This document shows, in pieces, positions 14,272 to 17,968 of a DNA stretch of 17,968 nucleotides. Source of the stretch: JAFAVN01 sp036378375 (lineage in GTDB: Bacteria > Verrucomicrobiota > Verrucomicrobiia > Chthoniobacterales > JAFAMB01). Position numbers and translations under genes: made by a program. Location: positions 1 through 17,968 of the forward strand of contig DASUWQ010000546.1 in the NCBI GenBank assembly GCA_036378375.1. Reading direction: 5' to 3'. Below the pieces are notes generated by a model, which saw only the letters and a list, made by a program, of their open reading frames with translations, made no database searches and was not told the DNA's origin. Each line of letters begins with the position of its first letter. The first letter of the stretch is position 1.

Positions 14272-14286
14272 TAGATTCTAGCTCCT
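14272..14286. repeat. TAGATTCTAGCTCCT repeat, single copy
   Basis: Fifteen bases identical to part of the right arm of the inverted repeat at 16059-16243. The two sites lie on either side of ilvD. Confidence 0.55.
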
Positions 14287-14294
14287 CGCTCCTT

Positions 14295-14321
14295 CAGATG
14301 AGCAGGAGCTGTTCCCTACCG
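14295..14321. repeat. Short dispersed repeat, copy 6, abutting the ilvD stop
   Basis: CAGATGAGCAGGAGCTGTTC then CCTACCG, ending directly against the ilvD stop codon (14322-14324). Confidence 0.65.
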
Positions 14322-16007
14322 CTAATCCGTCACAGCACCCAGCGAGGCTGGCTTCACTTGGTCAGCGTATTTTGCTAGAACTCCTCGCGGATAGCGGGGT
14401 TTCGGTGGTTTCCAGGATTTTAATCGCTGTTGCAGCTCGGCTTTGGAGATCTTCAGATCGATCGTTCGTTTTTCGGCATCGATCGCGATCGGGTCGCCAT
14501 TTTTCACTACAGCGAGCGGTCCGCCCACGAATGCTTCCGGAGTCACGTGACCGATGACGAAGCCGTGGCTGCCACCTGAGAACCGGCCATCGGTGATTAA
14601 GGCGACCTCCTTACCTAACCCTTTCCCCATGATCGCCGAGGTCGGTGAAAGCATCTCCCGCATACCTGGGCCACCCTTAGGCCCTTCATATCGGATCACG
14701 ATGACATCTCCTTTCTTGACTTTGTCATCCAGGATGGCGCGTAAGGCTTTTTCCTCCGATTCAAATACTCGGGCTACGCCGGAGAACTTTAGGCCTTCTT
14801 TCCCCGAAATTTTGGCCACTGCTCCTTCCGGCGCCAGGTTCCCATAAAGGACCACCAGATGGCTCTCAGCTTTGATGGGGTTCTTCAGCGGGCGAACAAT
14901 CTCCTGGCCTTTCGGATACGGCTTAACACCAGCCAGATTCTGTTTCAAAGTTTTGCCGCTGACGGTCAGACAATCGCCGTGCAAAAGGCCTTCCTGCAGC
15001 AGGATCTTCATCAAGGGTATGATGCCGCCGATCTGCACCAGTTCCCACACGGAGTAACGGCCGCTGGGTTTAAGATCAGCCAGCACTGGGACCCGTTTCC
15101 CGATCCGAGTCCAATCATCCAGCTTAAGCCGGATATCGGCAGCGTGAGCGATCGCTAACAGGTGTAAGACCGCGTTAGTCGAGCCTCCTAACGCGATGGC
15201 CACGGTCATGGCGTTCTCAAATGATTCTTTGGAAAGGATATCGGAGGGACGGATTCCCTTTTTTATCAGGTTGAGGACAGCAGCCCCTGCTGCCCGGCAG
15301 TCAGCTAGTTTTTCCTCGGAAATCGCAGCCTGAGCCGAGCTATTGGGCAGACTCATTCCGAGAGCTTCGATCGCTGAAGCCATGGTGTTCGCCGTATACA
15401 TACCACCGCACGATCCAGGTCCAGGGATCGCACACGATTCAACCGCCTCCAGTTCTTTATCCGAAATCTTGCCACTGGAATGAGCTCCGACCGCTTCGAA
15501 AATGGAAACGATATCCAGGTTACGGCCATTCAAACAACCAGGTAAAATCGTGCCGCCATAAACGAAAACCGACGGGCGGTTGAGCCGAGCCAATGCCATA
15601 AGACAGCCGGGCATGTTCTTGTCGCAGCCGCCCACGGCTACCACCCCGTCAAAGCCTTCGGCTGCGCTCACCGCTTCGATCGAGTCCGCGATGATCTCGC
15701 GTGAAACCATAGAATACTTCATCCCTTCGGTTCCCATAGAGATTCCATCCGAAACGGTGATGGTATTGAAAGTAATCGATTTGCCGCCGGCGCCGTCAAC
15801 ACCTTGCACGACTTCGCGAGCAAGCTTGTCGATATGAACGTTGCACGGCGTGACTTCGGACCAGGTAGAAGCCACTCCGATGATTGGTTTCTTAAAGTCC
15901 TCCTTTTTGAACCCTACGGCGTATAACATCCCTCGGCTGAACGCGCGCTCAGGCCCATCAACAACCGGCGCCGAAAATTCACGGGGATCATGACCATTTT
16001 TCTTCAT
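14322..16007 (-). CDS. ilvD: Dihydroxy-acid dehydratase
   Basis: A 561-residue enzyme of valine, leucine and isoleucine (and pantothenate) synthesis. It dehydrates 2,3-dihydroxyisovalerate and 2,3-dihydroxy-3-methylvalerate to the 2-oxo acids. Iron-sulfur cluster cysteines fall in the expected blocks: C55 ('TPCNVH'), C128 ('VGGCDKNMPGC') and C200 ('PGPGSCGGMYTANTM'). Other signatures are 'GCLNGRN', 'ALGGSTNAVLHLLAIA', 'YEGPKGGPGMREML' and 'LITDGRFSGGSHGFVIGHV'. The C-terminus 'KPPKPRYPRGVLAKYADQVKPA' is standard. ATG 16007 is preferred; a TTG two codons earlier is possible. Ribosome site weak (AGAGA). No other ilv or leu genes are nearby, so it is unlinked here. Family length normal. Confidence 0.97.
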   Translation of the reverse strand: MKKNGHDPREFSAPVVDGPERAFSRGMLYAVGFKKEDFKKPIIGVASTWSEVTPCNVHIDKLAREVVQGVDGAGGKSITFNTITVSDGISMGTEGMKYSMVSREIIADSIEAVSAAEGFDGVVAVGGCDKNMPGCLMALARLNRPSVFVYGGTILPGCLNGRNLDIVSIFEAVGAHSSGKISDKELEAVESCAIPGPGSCGGMYTANTMASAIEALGMSLPNSSAQAAISEEKLADCRAAGAAVLNLIKKGIRPSDILSKESFENAMTVAIALGGSTNAVLHLLAIAHAADIRLKLDDWTRIGKRVPVLADLKPSGRYSVWELVQIGGIIPLMKILLQEGLLHGDCLTVSGKTLKQNLAGVKPYPKGQEIVRPLKNPIKAESHLVVLYGNLAPEGAVAKISGKEGLKFSGVARVFESEEKALRAILDDKVKKGDVIVIRYEGPKGGPGMREMLSPTSAIMGKGLGKEVALITDGRFSGGSHGFVIGHVTPEAFVGGPLAVVKNGDPIAIDAEKRTIDLKISKAELQQRLKSWKPPKPRYPRGVLAKYADQVKPASLGAVTD

Positions 16008-16058
16008 GTGCAAGTCATTCTCTAAGGTCCGAACCGGAAAACGGAAAGGGATTTTTTA

Positions 16059-16243
16059 AGGAGCTAGAATCTAGGAGCTAGGAGGGGTTTTGGCGGCTGC
16101 CAGCGCTTTGGGATATGGGATCACGATGGGTGTTAGCAACGAATGGGACCGATAGCCCATACGACTTATGGGTCCTATCGGGGCGTTTCACGGAACGCCG
16201 GCATGGGGCCGCTGTCTCTACTAGCTCCTAGATTCTAGCTCCT
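16059..16243. repeat. Element bounded by perfect 23-bp inverted repeats
   Basis: The left arm 16059-16081 (AGGAGCTAGAATCTAGGAGC plus TAG) is the exact reverse complement of 16221-16243. Each arm itself contains a GAGCTAG direct duplication. Inside lies a two-part hairpin, CCGATAG (16149-16155) with CTATCGG (16175-16181) and CCCATA with TATGGG nested in it. The 185-bp element sits between the start of ilvD and the stop of the gene upstream of it, so it may affect both transcripts. A matching 15-mer is found past the other end of ilvD. Confidence 0.8.
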
Positions 16244-16248
16244 GCCCC

Positions 16249-16872
16249 TTACGCCCTCACTGAATTCGCCCACAGCATCAGCCGCTCGATCAGGCTCAAC
16301 GAATCAGCCCGGCGGGTTTCCTCAACGTGAAACACCAATTTCCCTTTTCCCCGAATCACGAAGATCTTGCTCAGTAGCGGAGGCGGTAGTTCACCCAGCC
16401 TTTGCAACAGTTCAATGGGAAGCTGGTCCCGCACGCTAGGCGACGATCCTGCTATTACAAAATGACTATCAAACTCCGGAAGCCCGGTGTCGATTACCTT
16501 GGCATGCATCCATTCGGCAAACCACTCCGGCTCGGATTTACCGATAAAGGTACCGGCGAGAAACCGTGGTGGTTCGCCCGAATGCCGCTCCTTGGTTGTG
16601 ATGAAGCACCAACTATCAATTGCAGGCTCGTCGGGCACAGATAATTCGATGTAAGGTCGCGGACCACGTCCGTTCCATTCGGCTAACCAAGCTCTACCTG
16701 CCTTATTCCCGGTTAACCGATACCAAAGCCCTTCGTTATCTTCTTCCAGGCTCCATCGCCGTCTTTTGGCCTCGGATCTCACATGACGTAACGGCGATAG
16801 ACCAAGAAACCAGACCCAGAGAAGGAGTCCGGCCAAAGCAACCACGGCTAAAGAAATAACAACTTGGGTCAC
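16249..16872 (-). CDS. Membrane-anchored hypothetical protein
   Basis: A 207-residue protein. One N-terminal membrane helix (about residues 4-24, VVISLAVVALAGLLLWVWFL) is followed by a basic patch (LRHVRSEAKRRRW), so the rest probably faces the cytoplasm. The soluble part is strand-rich with many tryptophans ('GLWYRLTGNKAGRAWLAEW', 'PEWFAEWMHAKVIDTG'). No family recognised and no catalytic motif seen. It starts at GTG 16872 with no clear ribosome site. It is upstream of ilvD on the same strand but separated from it by the inverted-repeat element, and it is divergent from the ECF sigma factor. Confidence 0.6.
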   Translation of the reverse strand: MTQVVISLAVVALAGLLLWVWFLGLSPLRHVRSEAKRRRWSLEEDNEGLWYRLTGNKAGRAWLAEWNGRGPRPYIELSVPDEPAIDSWCFITTKERHSGEPPRFLAGTFIGKSEPEWFAEWMHAKVIDTGLPEFDSHFVIAGSSPSVRDQLPIELLQRLGELPPPLLSKIFVIRGKGKLVFHVEETRRADSLSLIERLMLWANSVRA

Positions 16873-16938
16873 TGTTCGGTAAGTGAAGTCAGGCCGTTAC
16901 CCTTCAGCAATCAAAGCTTTGCAACATTTCGGTCACAC

Positions 16939-16988
16939 TAGCCTGCAATGCTTTCCCAGGCGCCCGCCTTGGAAAGCATTGCAGGCTA
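16939..16988. repeat. Long hairpin 1 of 4
   Basis: TAGCCTGCAATGCTTTCC (16939-16956) and its exact complement 16971-16988 form an 18-bp stem. AGGCG/CGCCT (16958-16962, 16965-16969) extends it almost to a closed palindrome. No T tract follows. Confidence 0.85.
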
Positions 16989-16991
16989 TGG

Positions 16992-17031
16992 GCAGCCAGG
17001 GGATCCGGCGTTCGCCGGATCCCCTGGCTGC
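16992..17031. repeat. Long hairpin 2 of 4
   Basis: GCAGCCAGGGGATCCGGCG (16992-17010) pairs perfectly with 17013-17031, giving a 19-bp stem with a 2-base turn (or a TTCG-type loop). It starts 3 bases after hairpin 1. Confidence 0.87.
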
Positions 17032-17078
17032 TGGGCTGAAGAGAGGCTTCCATAGGGAGCTTAAGTATTTCCCAAACG

Positions 17079-17115
17079 CAGTAGAATAGCCCGGCGTAGA
17101 CGGGCTATTCTGCTG
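17079..17115. repeat. Long hairpin 3 of 4
   Basis: CAGTAGAATAGCCCG (17079-17093) pairs with 17101-17115. This is a 15-bp stem with one G-T wobble and a 7-base loop. Confidence 0.8.
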
Positions 17116-17118
17116 CCA

Positions 17119-17226
17119 TAGCGAGCATTTCGCACAAATCCCTCGACCGGTATTGTGGCTCTAGCGTGAAGTTAGTAGTAAAACCGATGCTAGAACCCAC
17201 GCCGGATTTGTGCGAAATGCTCGCTA
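17119..17226. repeat. Long inverted repeat 4 of 4, ending at the sigma factor start
   Basis: The left arm 17119-17141 (TAGCGAGCATTTCGCACAAA plus TCC) is the perfect 23-bp reverse complement of 17204-17226. The right arm ends on the base before the GTG start of the ECF sigma gene. The 62-base interior holds a second small stem, TCTAGC (17160-17165) with GCTAGA (17189-17194). In RNA the arms would hold the sequence where a ribosome site should be. Confidence 0.88.
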
Positions 17227-17751
17227 GTGGGAACCGAACTAGACCTGGAGAGTATTGTTTCTGAGTTGTACTCGCCGCTCTACCGGTTTGCCTTTTCCTT
17301 GAGCCGGAACGAAACCCAGGCGGCTGACCTCACTCAAGAAACGTTTTTAATATTAGCCAAACAACAAGCCCAGGTCCGAGATATCACCAAGATAAAGTCC
17401 TGGTTGTTTACGACGCTGCGCCGGGAATTTTTGCGGGGTTTACGTTCGCAATCGACTCATCCGGAGGTCGAGCTAAAACCTGAACATCAAGACGAATTGG
17501 TTGCCGATTCCGGGGTACTGAAGGCGTCTGACGCCGCCACGGTTATGGAGGCGTTAGCTGGGGTTGATGAGAGTTATCGAATGGTTCTGGAATTATTTTA
17601 CCTGGCAGATCTCTCATATAAAGAGATAGCCGCTACCTTGGATATACCCATCGGGACGGTGATGTCCCGGCTGTCCCGAGGTAAGGAACAACTGAGAACC
17701 CTGTTAGCCAAAACCGATTCACCAAACAAAATCATTCCTCGCCCCAACTGA
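17227..17751 (+). CDS. ECF-type RNA polymerase sigma factor
   Basis: A 174-residue sigma-70 family extracytoplasmic-function regulator with only regions 2 and 4. Region 2 spans about 12-75 ('LYRFAFSLSRNETQAADLTQ', 'KIKSWLFTTLRREFLRGLR') and recognises the -10 element and core polymerase. Region 4 spans about 104-160, with the helix-turn-helix 'LSYKEIAATLDIPIGTVMSRLSRGKEQL' reading the -35 element. A linker rich in Glu and Asp joins them. The start is GTG 17227, the only start codon after the in-frame stop at 17191. It has no ribosome site, because that space is the right arm of a 23-bp inverted repeat. The gene 19 bases downstream looks like its anti-sigma partner. Confidence 0.92.
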   Translation: MGTELDLESIVSELYSPLYRFAFSLSRNETQAADLTQETFLILAKQQAQVRDITKIKSWLFTTLRREFLRGLRSQSTHPEVELKPEHQDELVADSGVLKASDAATVMEALAGVDESYRMVLELFYLADLSYKEIAATLDIPIGTVMSRLSRGKEQLRTLLAKTDSPNKIIPRPN

Positions 17752-17770
17752 AGAACCTGCCTTGTAAGAC

Positions 17771-17968
17771 ATGAATTCGGACGCCGCCAAAGAAATTTTA
17801 TCAGCATACCGGTCCCGCGACCGGGATGGGGCGGATCCGATTTTTCACGAAGCGCTTAACCAGATGGAGAGCGATAGCGAGCTCAGGAAGTGGTTCGAGG
17901 AGCAACAAGACCTGGACCAGGCGATCCGGGAGAAGTTGGCCAGTATCGAACCTCCGGCTGATCTCCAA
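17771..17968 (+). CDS. Probable anti-sigma factor, N-terminal part
   Basis: 66 codons before the window ends, from ATG 17771, 19 bases after the sigma gene stop, so surely the same operon. It begins MNSDAAKEILSAYRSRDRDG, with 'FHEALNQMESDSELRKWFEE' and 'DLDQAIREKLASI' following. This helical pattern, with 'D.EL..WFEE...F/D.A.R.K', matches N-terminal regions of verrucomicrobial proteins that follow ECF sigma genes and act as membrane anti-sigma factors. No HxxxCxxC zinc motif is present in the visible part. The membrane segment would lie beyond the edge. The role comes from context and pattern, not from a full domain. Confidence 0.65.
   Translation, partial: MNSDAAKEILSAYRSRDRDGADPIFHEALNQMESDSELRKWFEEQQDLDQAIREKLASIEPPADLQ

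Noticed and set aside
14372..15837. Several frames of 60-100 codons opposite ilvD
   Set aside because: Antisense shadows of a certain gene; their codon pattern follows from ilvD.
16883..17089. 68-codon plus-strand frame across hairpins 1 and 2
   Set aside because: It is made of the palindrome arms and resembles no protein.
16939..17226. CRISPR array or integron attC cassette sites
   Set aside because: The hairpins differ from one another in sequence, there are no regular direct repeats with spacers, no cas or integrase gene, and no conserved attC core motif.

Overview
The window is a piece of bacterial chromosome. It most resembles a soil member of the Verrucomicrobiota (Chthoniobacterales/Udaeobacter-like). 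That placement is an inference from three things. The partial gene after the ECF sigma factor has the N-terminal style of verrucomicrobial anti-sigma proteins. The mix of housekeeping genes and small uncharacterised proteins fits. The intergenic DNA is full of short palindromic repeats. No rRNA, transposase, phage gene or CRISPR array was found.

Layout. 1-65 (-) holds the first 21 codons of a probable site-2-protease-family membrane protease, divergent from a DUF167/YggU gene (110-379). A repeat-filled gap leads to ileS (899-3631), which overlaps lspA (3628-4131) by ATGA. A second copy of the same ~280-bp nested-palindrome element lies between lspA and the convergent cca gene (4475-5836, -). 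cca is preceded by a 57-codon ORF joined through TGATG, then by a strong minus-strand terminator, then by a possible micro-ORF of 34 or 50 codons. A ribbon-helix-helix protein follows on the plus strand, then an NTF2-like protein and tRNA-Arg(UCU), both on the minus strand. From 7977 to 8910 come a MITE-like inverted-repeat element, a lipoprotein and a relic of the same repeat. A cupin (+) converges on a two-gene VOC/SRPBCC unit (-). A class V aminotransferase of the alanine/serine-glyoxylate type (10846-11919) is followed by another inverted-repeat element and a secreted small protein. After a repeat-scarred gap comes an orphan PD-(D/E)XK-like protein with a clear terminator. ilvD (-) and a membrane-anchored hypothetical protein (-) follow. 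Finally, four long near-perfect hairpins in a row lead directly into the GTG start of an ECF sigma factor, which is followed by the start of its probable anti-sigma gene.

The genes form several small units, not one pathway: tRNA charging and maturation (ileS, cca, tRNA-Arg), lipoprotein maturation (lspA, with two predicted exported proteins nearby), branched-chain amino acid synthesis (ilvD), and a signalling unit at the right edge. The intergenic DNA is the unusual part. At least five dispersed repeat families are present, several of them palindromes within palindromes, and one contributes the stop codon of cca. The features most worth following are the hairpin array fused to the sigma factor start, the micro-ORF/terminator/small-ORF arrangement before cca, the ~280-bp two-copy element, and the orphan nuclease-like protein.
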